64,000 nucleotides of DNA from Paracamarosporium sp. OC-R06-R3 (Eukaryota > Ascomycota > Dothideomycetes > Pleosporales > Didymosphaeriaceae), in assembly GCA_019828545.1 (NCBI GenBank), contig JACVRA010000157.1, positions 1-64,000 of the forward strand, in the 5' to 3' direction. Under the pieces are notes generated by a model. That model saw only the letters and a program-made list of their open reading frames with translations. It had not been told where the DNA came from and searched no databases. This document shows positions 1 to 11,154 of this stretch, one piece after another. Made by a program: the position numbers and the translations under genes. Position 1 is the stretch's first letter. Each line of letters starts with the position of its first letter.

Positions 1-1027
1 ACTTGATCTTGTTGTGGATCAAGAAGTTGGCCCTGGTTACATTCGTTATACACCCTCTCAGCAAATGCGAGTGTAGCGCGATTCTTTTGCAGGGGACATT
101 ACATCTGGCAAAAGACTACTTAGAGGCATGGCAACCCACGGCGCGCTACGAATACGAACCTGCGGGGAGGGTGTAGGGTGTAGCAGTCTGCCTTTTGAAG
201 AGTCATATTGGTCTTGTTGTTTTAGCGTTGGCATTGGCATTGGCGGATGGGTTGTGTTCAGCAAAAATACATCTGGGTGTTGTAGCGGAGATGTTTTCAT
301 GATGCAATAAACAGGCTTTCATATATTAGAGAATTTTCGACTCAGGATCACGTACTATAGGTTTTTTAAAATTGTTGCTTGCAGGCTCTTTCGTTAAGCG
401 TCGTGCGCTGACTACTCAAACAAGGTAGCCTGCACCCCAGCAAATGTACGACCACCTAATATCTCCAGTGTGACCTAAATGAGGTGAAGATTTAGACAGC
501 AACGAACGGACCTAGCTGACGCACAAAACCCCAGTAACCCCTCACAGCTGTAGTCCCCGAATCGCTAAGTCAGTGTACTCTAATTTGGTCCGTGCCAGCA
601 GACCTCCATACCGCACCAAAGGAGATTTCGGGAACGGTGTTGCAAGCATTTCAGTGCATTGAGATGCAGTAATAGGAAAATGGAGAGTTGAATGATTCAG
701 TTCTATAACAGTCGAGAACATCGCGAGGATGTTTGTCTAGGTGAATGATAAAATTGCATTCTGACCTTATATATACCACTCGTTCCATCCTTCGTTTCCG
801 ACACTAGTAACATCTCTAGGGGAAGACAGCTTGTACGACAGAAACATCTAGGTTTGCAGTCTGTGCTCGTACACAACAAAGACTAAGCATGAGATTGCTC
901 CGCGCCCTAGTGTCACCATCCTGCGCAGTAGCCGTGGGCTACACCTTCTGAAGCGTGGGTACCTGGCTCTTGGTTGTGCTGTTCTTTTACAACCGCAAAA
1001 GTGAAGCACTGAATGAGTGCGGAATTT
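1..1027. other. Gene-poor left edge
   Basis: I see no convincing gene in this stretch. Short open frames of 60-96 codons occur on both strands but have no recognisable domain or start context. A gene truncated by the window edge cannot be excluded. Confidence 0.4.
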
Positions 1028-1720
1028 TTACCTGTAGTAGCCGGAGAGGTGGTGCTCGCGCAAGTCTCGTTGTGAGGGTTCGCGGTCCTTAAGATTGTGG
1101 TTCTTTTCGTTGCGCTGATTCTTGTCTTGCTCATAAAGGGTGTCGCGCTTAGAGGAAGCGTTACTGACTTCATTGTTCGCCTTGGGATGGGAAGGCCAGT
1201 CAACTATTTCGCCAGAACGCGGTCTCGACTTCTTGACAAATCGTGAGCGTGATGCAATGCGAGCGGCGGGGTAGTATGTTCTGTCCATAGAGACGAAGGG
1301 AACGCGCGAGCGATGACGGAGGCTGTGCTCAATAGCTTTGAGTAGATGGCAGACCTGGACGTAGCTAGTTGGCATCTCTATCTGAACAAGCTTATTGTTT
1401 TCTTGAATAGTACTATATATTTTACCATCAGGACGCCGGTAGACGAATGCTGCAACATCTTGAGCGAGACGGCGGCCAATCGCACAGAGCTGCTCGTGGT
1501 TACGATAGACCTCGTAGGGGTTGCGGCAATAGGGACAGTTCTGGGCGTGCGTTTCAAAGTGGTGGGCAGCCCATGACTCCTCAGTGCTTAAGATGCGCGA
1601 GGCGGCCTCTACAGGGGGACTAGCGAGTTCGTGCTGCTTTGAAATTGTGTTGGAAGTTACATTCGCCGCGTGGGGTGGAAGCTCGAGTGGATTATGAGTG
1701 CTTCTAAGACCGTTAGTCAC
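1028..1720 (-). CDS. Hypothetical protein with a CPYC/His-Cys metal-site-like motif (230 aa)
   Basis: A single uninterrupted frame starts at the ATG ending at 1720. Residues about 50-85 carry HFETH, CPYC and a later H..LC, a spacing that could bind zinc. The middle (about 85-150) is well ordered and contains paired motifs such as YVQVCHLLKAIEHSLRHR and DRTYYP. The last 70 residues are charged, polar and probably disordered. I recognise the general look of a conserved fungal protein of unknown function but cannot name a family. It lies 36 bp downstream of the C2H2 gene on the same strand, with its own short upstream region. Confidence 0.6.
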   Translation of the reverse strand: MTNGLRSTHNPLELPPHAANVTSNTISKQHELASPPVEAASRILSTEESWAAHHFETHAQNCPYCRNPYEVYRNHEQLCAIGRRLAQDVAAFVYRRPDGKIYSTIQENNKLVQIEMPTSYVQVCHLLKAIEHSLRHRSRVPFVSMDRTYYPAARIASRSRFVKKSRPRSGEIVDWPSHPKANNEVSNASSKRDTLYEQDKNQRNEKNHNLKDREPSQRDLREHHLSGYYR

Positions 1721-1756
1721 TGACTAGCACTTATGTCCAAAATTTTAGGTCAGAAC

Positions 1757-4090
1757 CTACTGTACGTCGTTGTCTCCATACACAATATCTTGAGAAGAAG
1801 GTACGCTTTCCGCGCCGGCAAGATTGTCTGTATTTCGAACTGAACTTGCTGGTCGCCAATTTGGAGGTACTGGTGCCCACTGACAAAAGCTCCCCAGGGC
1901 TTCTTCAATATCTCCTTGGATAGGCTCTATGAATTCTGTCCAGTTCGTGATAACTGAAAGAAGATCCAAACTCGACGTAGGTTTTCGCACAATCATAATT
2001 GGGGCATCTGTGACGTCGCGAATCCGACGTATGGAATTATCCAACAAAACCGGACCAGAGACGTCACCGATGATGATTGCATCCGATGAGGTGTGGTTGC
2101 GAACGGCATCTGCGGCGCTGTTACCATAACCCATGATCATGATTGGCTCACACTGTAGCCCTTCAATCAAAGACGCCATGTTATCTCGATCTTCCTCTTT
2201 CATCTCAAGGATCAGTACCCGCAAACGTCTGTAAGTCCGTTCTCGGGCCTTCGAAAATTTATCGGTAACACTGTCCCAAATCTGATCCTCCACGGTATCT
2301 GGGATTTTCTCTCCTTCATCGTAGTGATCATCAACATCAGATTTGTCGAAGATGGAGTCTTTTGGGGCAAATTGCTGATCTGATAGCACACCTGTGGAGA
2401 AAGGCGAGCTGTTTCCAGAAACTACATCATCGTCGATGATACTCTTGTTGTAGCTTGACGATCTAGAATCACGGTTTTCTGCCTGACTGCTACCTGCTAT
2501 TTCATTGACTCGAGGGAGAGCAAAAATGGCTATCTGCTGAAGATGTCGGGAGACATGGCTTCTCAAGTTCTTCGACTGTCGGTAACACAGATTGCAGGTT
2601 CCTTCAAGACTCTTTGTTGGTCGACGGAATATGCCCTTGATAAGAGGGAATCGTGCTTCGTCAAATTTCTGATTGTGAACCATCCGCATGTGTAACAGGA
2701 AGTCTTCTTCCAAATCGTACTTCGGATGTCTATTAATATTGCAGAACCATCTTGTCCGATGGTACTGAGCTTCATGTTTGAACCAGGCGTCTCGGCTTTC
2801 GAAGAAATGATCATACAATTCGCAGTCACCGTATGTGCACACGTATGGTTGAAGATCCTCGAGAACATGCCTTTTCCATTCTTGATCATTGGAGATGTTC
2901 TTAGCCATCAAACAGTAAGGGCAATCAAACTGTTCAAGCTCTTGACCATCGTCATTCTTAGGCCGTGAGGGAACTTCAATGCGAATGTCTTCCTCGGCGT
3001 AGCTGCTTGCCATTGAATCGAATGAAGTCGACGACATTGTGTCCATGTCTTCTTTGGAATCAGTGAGTTTCAATTCTCCAGACCGTACAGTGGTTGTTTT
3101 CGAACGGAGAGTGAAGTGCCTGCTAGCGGCCTGGCTCGAATCTAGCTGATTTGTTATAGCTTGACTGCCGCGGTCCTCAACCATCAACTGCAAGCCACCC
3201 TCAAGAATGAGAGAGGTAGGCTTGGCTCCTAGAATGGGCGTAATTTTGTGTTGCAATCTGGTAGCATCCATGCTCTGTTCATGAACCTCGCGGTTGGAAA
3301 GAGTTTGGCGACGTCGCGTTATCATCTTTCCCAGTCGTGTTGCAGCTTGCGACTCGAGGTCTGGAAATTTGTCTTTGATGTACAAGACATCAAAGTGCTG
3401 GTATACAGCGGAGTCAATAGAGGTCGGGGTTTCAACTCGGTCTAGAGGTGCGGGTTTCCTGATAGGAAGCCGATAGAGGCACGTGATGGTGAATTTGATG
3501 GATTCTATCAACGTTGACATTTCCGAGATGGGACTATCGTCGACACTTAGCTTAGGCCTTGCTGTAAACTTCGGCGATCTTCCACGTGGCACTTGAGTCT
3601 TGTCCGACTTCTGATGAACCTGTCGATGGAGAGATGGGAACTCGTCCTCATTACTCGAAACGGAGGAGATCTCCCAAGACGAATCATCAGATACGTTTCC
3701 CTCTTGTTCCCAATTTACCCCGAGGCTGGACGATGTAGATACCTCAGAGTCAGATTCTTCGATTTTCTCTTCTTCAACTAATTTCCGCTCACCACGAACC
3801 AGTCCGGCTGCAGTAGAAACTCTGTTTTCCAGGGTTGAGAGCAGCTTAAGTACCTGTTTTTTCAAGAATGAGGCTTCTCGCAAAAGGCAGTCTAATGATA
3901 TCTCGTATTGTTTCTCGGAGTGAGCAGCACCGACGTTGCCTGCCCAAATCTTGTACTTGTCGAACTCGTTGTGAATGTCCGTTGGCGAGATTTGATCTAG
4001 GGCATTACGAGCTGGTTGTTTGAGCGCATGAACGAGTGACTCGAATGCGTAGAAGCACCTCGCATGTGCAGATGAAATAAGCTCTTCCAT
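1757..4090 (-). CDS. C2H2 zinc-finger protein with a C-terminal receiver-like domain (777 aa)
   Basis: One frame from the ATG ending at 4090 with no intron needed. The N-terminal 100 residues (HARCFYAFESLVHALKQ onward) are helical and resemble N-termini of fungal finger/ankyrin/NACHT proteins. A Ser/Glu-rich low-complexity part follows. Residues about 387-520 hold an array of degenerate C2H2 fingers: FDCPYC, CTYGDCELYD, RWFCN, and a last unit ending SHVSRHLQQIAIFALPR, the layout common in fungal C2H2 proteins of incompatibility-type loci. Residues about 618-710 alternate beta-strand and helix like a response-regulator receiver domain (RVLILE, then SDAIIIGDVSGP, then TDAPIMIV followed by RKP). 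Role is unknown; DNA or protein binding by the fingers is a family inference. It is divergent from the DUF7580-type gene across about 200 bp, so the two may share control. Confidence 0.75.
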   Translation of the reverse strand: MEELISSAHARCFYAFESLVHALKQPARNALDQISPTDIHNEFDKYKIWAGNVGAAHSEKQYEISLDCLLREASFLKKQVLKLLSTLENRVSTAAGLVRGERKLVEEEKIEESDSEVSTSSSLGVNWEQEGNVSDDSSWEISSVSSNEDEFPSLHRQVHQKSDKTQVPRGRSPKFTARPKLSVDDSPISEMSTLIESIKFTITCLYRLPIRKPAPLDRVETPTSIDSAVYQHFDVLYIKDKFPDLESQAATRLGKMITRRRQTLSNREVHEQSMDATRLQHKITPILGAKPTSLILEGGLQLMVEDRGSQAITNQLDSSQAASRHFTLRSKTTTVRSGELKLTDSKEDMDTMSSTSFDSMASSYAEEDIRIEVPSRPKNDDGQELEQFDCPYCLMAKNISNDQEWKRHVLEDLQPYVCTYGDCELYDHFFESRDAWFKHEAQYHRTRWFCNINRHPKYDLEEDFLLHMRMVHNQKFDEARFPLIKGIFRRPTKSLEGTCNLCYRQSKNLRSHVSRHLQQIAIFALPRVNEIAGSSQAENRDSRSSSYNKSIIDDDVVSGNSSPFSTGVLSDQQFAPKDSIFDKSDVDDHYDEGEKIPDTVEDQIWDSVTDKFSKARERTYRRLRVLILEMKEEDRDNMASLIEGLQCEPIMIMGYGNSAADAVRNHTSSDAIIIGDVSGPVLLDNSIRRIRDVTDAPIMIVRKPTSSLDLLSVITNWTEFIEPIQGDIEEALGSFCQWAPVPPNWRPASSVRNTDNLAGAESVPSSQDIVYGDNDVQ

Positions 4091-4297
4091 AACGTTCAGC
4101 CAACTTAAAATTGTAGTATATTCATCAAAAGGAAGTTAGGAAAGCTCAGATGTGAGACACAAGGCTGAAGGCAGAGAGATTTCTGAGATGCGTCACGAGT
4201 GATCCGTGCGTAGGGGCGGGGAAGGGCGAGGCTGAACCCTCGAACCTTGCCTTTTCTTATATCTTCGTGGAAGCCTGAAGCCTGGCTAGAGGACAAC
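4091..4297. promoter_or_regulatory. Shared divergent promoter of the C2H2 and DUF7580-type genes
   Basis: The 207 bp between the two ATG codons is the only upstream space for both genes. No specific binding site was identified. Co-regulation is inferred from geometry alone. Confidence 0.5.
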
Positions 4298-6105
4298 ATG
4301 TCCGGCCTCGAGGTTACAGGCGTTGCCTTGGGCGCGATTCCTCTTGTGATCTCAGCGCTAGAACACTACAGCGACGGCGTATGTATGATCCAGGGTTCTA
4401 TGCTGCAAGGCTGACTGGAAACAGATTCGAGTGATGAAAAATATGAAGAACTACGCCATCGTGTTTGATGACTATAGTATCCAGGTATGCAAAGGCTCGT
4501 AGAAATTCTTCGTTCATCACAGATGTTGACCGCTCGTCCTAGCTCGACGTATCTATCGGCATTTACAAGAACACGTGCTACGAGCTTCTTGGGCCGCTTG
4601 ATCTTCCAGAGGGTCGGGTGACAGCTCTATTAAGCGAACCACAAACAGGAACCTGGTCGGACGCAGACCTGCAGGCCGCTCTCAAAGTCAGACTGGGAGA
4701 GAACCATCGTAGATACGCATCCCTTCAAGACAGACTTAACAAGCGCATTATGCTCTTCTGCGAGAAGTTGAAATTGGGAAAGAACGGCCAGCCGCCTTGG
4801 GTTGCACCAGACGGAACAATTGACGAGAAAGCCCGCAAAAAATTCTTTAAAAGTTTCTGGCTGAGAACAAAGGGCGGCTTCAACACCGAAAAGTACGGGG
4901 CTTTGCTTAATGATATCGATCGTGATATTGAGAAGCTGTCGAAACTAACCAAAGGAGCTATCCAACTTGAGCCAGTCAGGGCAGAGAAGAAGCACAAACT
5001 TCAGTATGCATACTATCAAAATATCAGAGATCAAGCTCAACGACTTTTCGAAAACCTCAGTTTACGGTTTTCGCCATGTACTTGCAAGCACTCTCACCAA
5101 GCAAACTTACGCTTAGACATCTGGAAAGATCGTGGTTTAGAAGAAGACGCGACAAGGCTCGCCTTTTTATTGACGTTCGAAAAGCGTTCACAGCCTGCTT
5201 CATCTCCACCATGGGATTGGAGAGACATCGAGATTGAGTCCTCGCAGATGGCTGGCACAGCAGTTGCAACGACCGCACCCCAAATCCTAACGCCAGGAAA
5301 GAAGACCGTTGTTCTTGCGCCCCCGAAAACCCTGGTATCCTCCTCGCGACCTTCGAATTCATGCTCGCCCTCCTTAGGCCTCTCTACGAAAATCGATAGC
5401 CTGTGCCGAGTGTTGGTAGCGGCCCATCAACAAAACTGTTGCTTAGGAGTGCTTGAGGACGATGCCTGGCAGCATCATGTTTACGCAGTTACCGGCCCTG
5501 CATCAAATGCAGAGATATCCGAAGCAGCCTCATTGAACAACATGATATATGGCGCGAAGAAGTTGGCACCCCGGCAGAAGTGTATGCTGGCTCTGACCCT
5601 TGCGTCTTCGGTATTGCAATTACACGACACGCCATGGCTTCCTCGCGCTTGGGAAACGAAGGATATTTTCTTATTGAAGAATCACGACGGCAATGCGATC
5701 CCGTCACAGTTCTACGTCTCGCAGACATTCACGTCAGCTTCGCAAGTCGCTACCACTGTCAAACACCGCCGGCTAGTAAAGAATGAGATGGTTTTTGCTC
5801 TCGGCGTCGCACTCCTCGAACTGGCCTATGGTGCCTCGATTCTATCGTTCAAAAAGCCCGAAGATCTCAACGAAGATGGCAAAGAGGACAGCATGACGGA
5901 AATTTCAATCGTGACACGGCTAGCGAGAGAGCTGCAAAATTACGAATCCGAGAACTATGCGCGAGCGGTACTCCGATGTATCACTTGTACATTCGATACA
6001 TTTGCGTTCGATTTCGATGACCGGGAATTTCGAGAAGCTTTCTACCACGCGGTTGTTGTCCCACTGCAGGAAGACTATGGGTATATAACGGGAGGAAGGC
6101 AATAG
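4298..6105 (+). CDS. DUF7580-type (HeLo/prion-inhibition-like) protein
   Basis: Three exons can be read: 4298-4378, 4425-4484 and 4543-6105, with introns starting GTATGT and GTATGC and ending CAG and TAG; all phases match. The N-terminus MSGLEVTGVALGAIPLVISA is the characteristic start of fungal DUF7580 proteins, whose N-terminal segment resembles HeLo/NACHT-associated helical domains. The middle is helical. The C-terminal half (SLCRVLVAAHQQNCCLG, KCMLALTLASSVLQLHDTPWL, VFALGVALLELAYG) follows the degenerate kinase-like pattern of this family, without recognisable catalytic motifs. About 567 aa. Molecular function is unknown; many relatives sit near HET and NACHT genes. An annotation starting at the GTG at 4618 would miss the conserved N-terminus. 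Confidence 0.8.
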
Positions 6106-7553
6106 TAAACACTCCAGGAGCGACTCGGAGTCCATCAGCAGCGCATCAATTGATACATATCTCATCGAGTAACCCAGTGTTAACATTGTTTCCATGACTT
6201 ACAACCTTCCATGACTTTAGCGAATCGAACTCGTCTTACCATTTCCAAAGTCTAAACGCGACGCTCTCATTCCTCAAACCATTGCATCTCATGCATTCAA
6301 ACCCCAATACAAAAATCAACCTGCGCATATTTGACTAAAACGAACCGAAAGCCCTCTTAATCACATGTTGTCGAGCTATCCATCCCCGTCCGCCATCGAC
6401 GTCAAACTTAGCCATCGCCCTCCCCAAATCCCATACTCACCCACCTCCCCACATCCACATCCACATCCCCATCCCCATACTCACGTGACCCACCTCCGAA
6501 ACCGGCATCACGTGTCCCTCGCCACGCCCCTCGCTTATCAGATGCAAATTTTCAGGGACCAAACCCCGCACATTCCGCCCATCAGGCCATCTGGCATCTC
6601 CGAGTGATCTCCAGCCAATCGTAGCATGTCTGCGGAGCAACGGATCGGAGGCGTTGTACGATGGATGGATGACAGGTCAGGACATTGTGGTTCGACGTGC
6701 GGGCGGGTTGAGACGATTGGTTGGGTGGGCGGCGCGGCGGGTAGTATCGGGATGGATGGGCTGGTTGGTTGGATAGGATTAGGTCATGATTCATGCGTCT
6801 GTGGGTGTTGTACGAACGGACAGGCTGGGCAGGGAGGAATTTTTCTCTGATGAGACGTTTCTGAGTCTCTATTTCGAGTCAATACTGCTTGCGGTGAGTA
6901 AATCGTCACGTGATAGTAAGCTCGCATCGCATGTACATATGAAAAGCATGAAAAGCGTAGTTTATATCGATGCATTGATTAGTTTCTGACCAAGGTCAAA
7001 AGATGGGATGGGTATAACCGTACAGTATCTAAGACAAAACAAAATAGACACGAAAGCAAGGAAAGAAAGTAAGAAGGGGATCAACAGGAAAAGAAAGCAG
7101 GTTCAAAATGCAGGGTGCAATGCTGAAAATAAACTCGCTCATTGACATAATGCATGATACAAAAACCCTCCCTTCGTAATGAAAAGCCGGCCGTGACTCG
7201 TTGCCCACCAGAGAGTAGTGTATGTACAGTCTGCGATGTGCACGGCTTTTGATGTAGTCGTTACGCCATGCTCGCCCGTACCCCGCTGGTAGCTACAGCC
7301 TCTATCGTCGCAACAGAAAAATCCTCTTTCTTCCCGCAATGTTAACTGCACAATGCATCTTGTCTAATCTTCCACGCTCACAGTCTGCATCATTCTTCGA
7401 CGCTTCCCTAGGCGCGGCGTTTCTCGCGCGCACTATCTGGGAGCGGTTCATCAGGATAATGATCATGTGCTGAGGAAGATGCACAGCCCGTGTGCTTGTT
7501 CTAGTCCATCTTCCGGCCGGGTCTATTCCGTACCGTGCAGACCTCGATCCACC
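6106..7553. other. Intergenic region, 3' sides of the DUF7580-type gene and hapX
   Basis: Convergent gene ends flank this stretch. It contains a CCACAT/CCCCAT tandem tract near 6446-6480, TGGATG-type repeats around 6660-6780, and no convincing gene. The short open frames here are low-complexity shadows of these repeats. Confidence 0.5.
6446..6480. repeat. CCACAT/CCCCAT hexamer tract
   Basis: Tandem CCACAT units followed by CCCCAT units over about 35 bp; a simple-sequence repeat. Confidence 0.8.
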
Positions 7554-9184
7554 TTAGGCGGCATACTCAGGGCTGGTGTGTGGCGACTGCGTGTTCCTCT
7601 GGAACTCCTGGGCAATGCGCACGATGTCGGAATTCTCACCGTCCTCTTTTCGAGGCTGCAGAGGCTTCATCGAGTGACCCAGCGTGGCGATGATGCCGGC
7701 GGTGTCAATCTCAATAGCACTATACCTGCGCGAGTGGTGGATCATTGTGTCTCGCCTCCCCGGCGGCACTTGTCTGAGGTTGGTGATCCAGTCCAGCTTA
7801 TCCTGGTCCATGGGGACGCGGCCATCAAAAAGCTTGAAAGCTTCGCTGCAGCCGAGCGACTGCTTGGCACCATACGGAGTGGAAGCGTCCGGGATGTGTG
7901 GCTCCATCGTCTCCAGCGTGCTGCTGATGCTCGAGTTGCGAGAGGTTGGCGGCGGCAAGAAGTCCTCGCTCTTAAGCTGTGCGACTCGCTGGCACCAAGC
8001 TCGTTGTTTGGGATTGCTCTGGCAAGCATCGCAACTACCGGGACCCGTAACCTTGACAACGCTGGAAGTCGGCACAACCTCATCTTGGTGGTTATCTTGG
8101 AATTGTAACGATTGATCTTTGCACAAGCAGTTAGACTCATCGGTGCAAAAGCCACACTTGGTATCAGGCTCGTTACTACTCTGCCCGAGGAGGGTGACGG
8201 AAGGACGCTGGTCCACTTTGGTACGCTTGGAAGCGAACTGGGCAGTGAAGTCGATCTCTCGATCCGCAAATGGGTCGACCGACTGGAATTGTACGCCTTT
8301 CATGGGCGAGGAACCCGACCGCGAGGGTGGCTGGATCACGGGGACTGGACCACTGAACGGATTCGGAGCTTGAGAGAACTCAGCAATGCAAGCACAATCA
8401 CCATTTGGTTTACAGTTACCGCATCCAATGTTCATGGACTTGGGAGAGCTGTAGCCAGAGAACGAACCCATTGAAGAGCGAGCCGGCGAGGTCTGCTGCG
8501 GGAAGAAGACGCCTTGCTGGTCGCTGTAAGGGTTGAGGGGATAGTTTTGCTCGCGCAGTCGCTGCTGGAGGGTATGATGCTGGGACTCGGTCGAAGTGCT
8601 ACGGTCCTTCCAGTAGTCGCGCTCTTTTGTGACCCTCTGCACGGCGTCCCTCGCCTCATCGAGCTGGGCCTGCATGCTGGCGAGCTCCGAGCTGAGGCGG
8701 TGTTGCTCGGCCAGCAGCTCGTTCATCTCGTCGCGGTGCTTGCGGTTCGTCGTATCTGCCTGCTCCTGCATCTCGGTGAGCTTGGCGGCCTTGCGGGCGC
8801 GAAAGGCGCGCTGCGACTCGCGGTTCTGGGCCTTGCGCTTGGATGCCGGCTCGTCGGTGGCGGGCTTGCGGCCTGGCTTGGGGCGTGGCGGGACTACATA
8901 GCTGCGGTTCGTAGGGCCAGCGCCCACGGGCGAGGCGCCGGTCGGGGATGCGGCCGTCGTCGTGATGGGCGTGGAATTGGTCGAGATGGGGGTCGGGACG
9001 ATGACTGGCGGCGTGTCAGAGCAGCAAAATCAGCAGCGGGGTGCGACTCACCGCGCGAGCTCGAGGGCCGCGGCTGGGCATTGACGGGCGGGAATGGGGT
9101 GGGCGAGGGCGCTGAGGCGGGCGTGTTGGAGCTGCGAGGCGTCGCTCCTGGCGAAAGGCCGTCATTGGACATGGCGGCGGGCAT
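7554..9184 (-). CDS. hapX: HapX-type bZIP iron regulator (527 aa)
   Basis: Two exons, 9052-9184 and 7554-9004, separated by a 47-bp intron (GTGAGT..CCAG) that keeps the frame. HapX-type proteins bind the CCAAT-binding complex and switch iron-consuming and iron-acquiring genes in the nucleus. The sequence shows the CBC-contact element YVVPPRPKPGRK (about 80-91) directly before a bZIP basic region KRKAQNRESQRAFRARK (about 100-116) and a coiled coil. Three Cys-rich iron-sensing clusters follow: CGNCKPNGDCAC (about 239-250), CGFCTDESNCLC (about 328-339) and CDACQSNPKQRAWC (about 369-382). Aspergillus HapX has four such regions, so one is weak or absent here. The start could be the Met at 9184 or the one at 9172; both are in frame. 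A perfect ATCTGATAA SreA-type site lies 37 bp upstream. Confidence 0.93.
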
Positions 9185-11154
9185 TCGATGCTGCTGCAGG
9201 TAGTGATAGATGCTCGTCGGATCTGATAAGATACTGGCAGAATCTATGTCGGCCGATCTCGGATTTCGGCCGGTCTGCGGCCGCACTTGGCGGGCATCCT
9301 CGTCTCGCATCGCATCGGGTGGCGGGCCTGGAGCCACTGCCCATATGACTCGATGCGGTGCAATGGCTACGGCGAGTGTTTGGCAAGCGCAGGTGCTTGT
9401 CAAAACGAGGAGTTGGGTCGTCACGATGCAGGATCCTGCTGTGCCGGTTTTTGTAATGGACACCACTGCAGTAGCGCGGCTCATCTCTCCCTACAACCAG
9501 CCTGGAGAGACCGGAGCATCCGAGTTTCGTCTCTGCATCCACCGGTCATGGAAGACGCCCTAGGAGTATCCTGCGTTGGCTGGGTACATGGCACGCCCAC
9601 TTCGTGCACGCCTGATTATCAACAGGTGCAAGTATGCTTGTCGCTGCCTACTCAATCGACGAGAACATAGCCCTATCTGTTCATGGTGCTAAGCAACATC
9701 GAATCATCATCTACAACTCGGTCCCATGAGGGCTTAGTGGTGGGGGAGCACCTGTTCTCCGACTTGCCTTTATCTGGTCGTGTGAGATTTGCCCCGAGCC
9801 TCTGACGGATGAGCTGATTACTTAGCTTGGTCGTCAATGGCCTCCTCCTGTTGTCTTTAAAGGTAGACAGTGCATCTGGGCCAATGTACACGTCGTTGGG
9901 ACCGTTGTTTCAGGTACGTACCGCCAAAACCGTACCGTTACTGACATGGTAAGTGCCGAGCCGTAGTTTCGGAAGGGAACAACGTTGCATCGATGGCAGC
10001 CTTCTCGAAATCGATGCAACAATATCTCTGCATGGCTACCAAGATATTGACGTACCGTACTGTCGAGACCGGAGTTACTGTGCCGCGTGGTGGTGAAGCT
10101 CTGCGTCATGTTGAACAAAGCCTCGGTCGCTCGTGGGCGGCGCAGAGCCAGCGCGTGCGATCAGCACTGTCTACTGGTGGGGGAAGATTCTAGAATAATA
10201 AAGAGACAATCAAGCTGTACGGTCCGGAGCAGTAGCCACACGCAAAAGCAAAACGTCGAAGCTAGCATCACTTGCTCAAAGATCCCAATCTTGACGCACT
10301 GCCTGCTAGTAAAATAACCCACCCACCATATTCTTTACCATGGCTCCCAAGTACAGCCACCCAAGCCATTACTACGTGTTGTTGCGGAAGCCGATCGAGA
10401 GGGGCTGTTCTAGCGGCCCAAGACCAGGAGACAAAATGAAGATTGCAACGTGTTACTAACGCTGCCTAGATTGACAATATCGAGGGCAACAGCATTGCAA
10501 ATTTTATCAACATCCCATAATGTCACGAACTTACAGGTTTTCCCACACTGGTGGTTAGCGTCCTTTTTCAAAAGAGGTTCTTTGTTCTACATGTTTACAA
10601 ACAGCACGCTCGTGTTATTAGGCTTAGATATTAGCTCACGAAGACAGAATCCTCCTAGAAGGAGGGCGTGAAGTTTGGTATGTGATGCAGGGAATCCACT
10701 TGTATCCATATTTTCCAAGCAGTGGCTAGATAGTCCGATATATCGCAACCATCTACGCAACAATAATTATTTCCCCAACTACGGCAAATATCTACCCTCA
10801 CTAAATCAAAATAATACTGACTACGAAGAATAGTACACTCCTAATTCCTCATGCACCCGATTGCCATCTGGTTTGCTATGCCAGTTTGTAGACTAAAGTT
10901 TGCGATCTCGAACTGCACTTATGTCGCCTGCCGCAACACCATGTTACCCCGAACAACTTCCTTTCATGCATTGACGCAATGGCAACTATTAACCGACCGC
11001 GCGAATTGCGCTTTCACCTCATGCCTGCGCCATCTTCTTTGTTCTTCGTATAAAAACACCGTACCCGTAGCGATACGACCGGCGGCACGCAATACTTCAA
11101 CCTCAACTTGTTCAAATTTGTGAGGGTCGCACCGGGTAAACCACACTTTACGAA
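9185..11154. other. Long region between hapX and the His-rich gene
   Basis: About 2 kb holding the promoters of two divergent genes. It contains the SreA-type GATA site (9221-9229) and a CCAAT core at 9881-9885. No open frame here shows a recognisable domain. Confidence 0.5.
9221..9229 (+). promoter_or_regulatory. SreA-type GATA site ATCTGATAA upstream of hapX
   Basis: ATCTGATAA matches the published consensus ATCWGATAA of fungal siderophore GATA repressors (SreA/Sre/SRE1) exactly. Its edge is 37 bp from the hapX ATG at 9184, where such a repressor would act when iron is plentiful. Function is inferred from motif and position. Confidence 0.7.

Noticed and set aside
4618..6105. DUF7580-type protein starting at the GTG at 4618
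   Set aside because: Two upstream exons with proper splice sites join in phase and supply the conserved N-terminus from ATG 4298.
8894..9484. Separate 196-aa minus-strand protein upstream of hapX
   Set aside because: Its in-frame middle is hapX exon 1; the part after 9051 is intron and out-of-frame sequence, and the part before 9184 lacks conserved residues.
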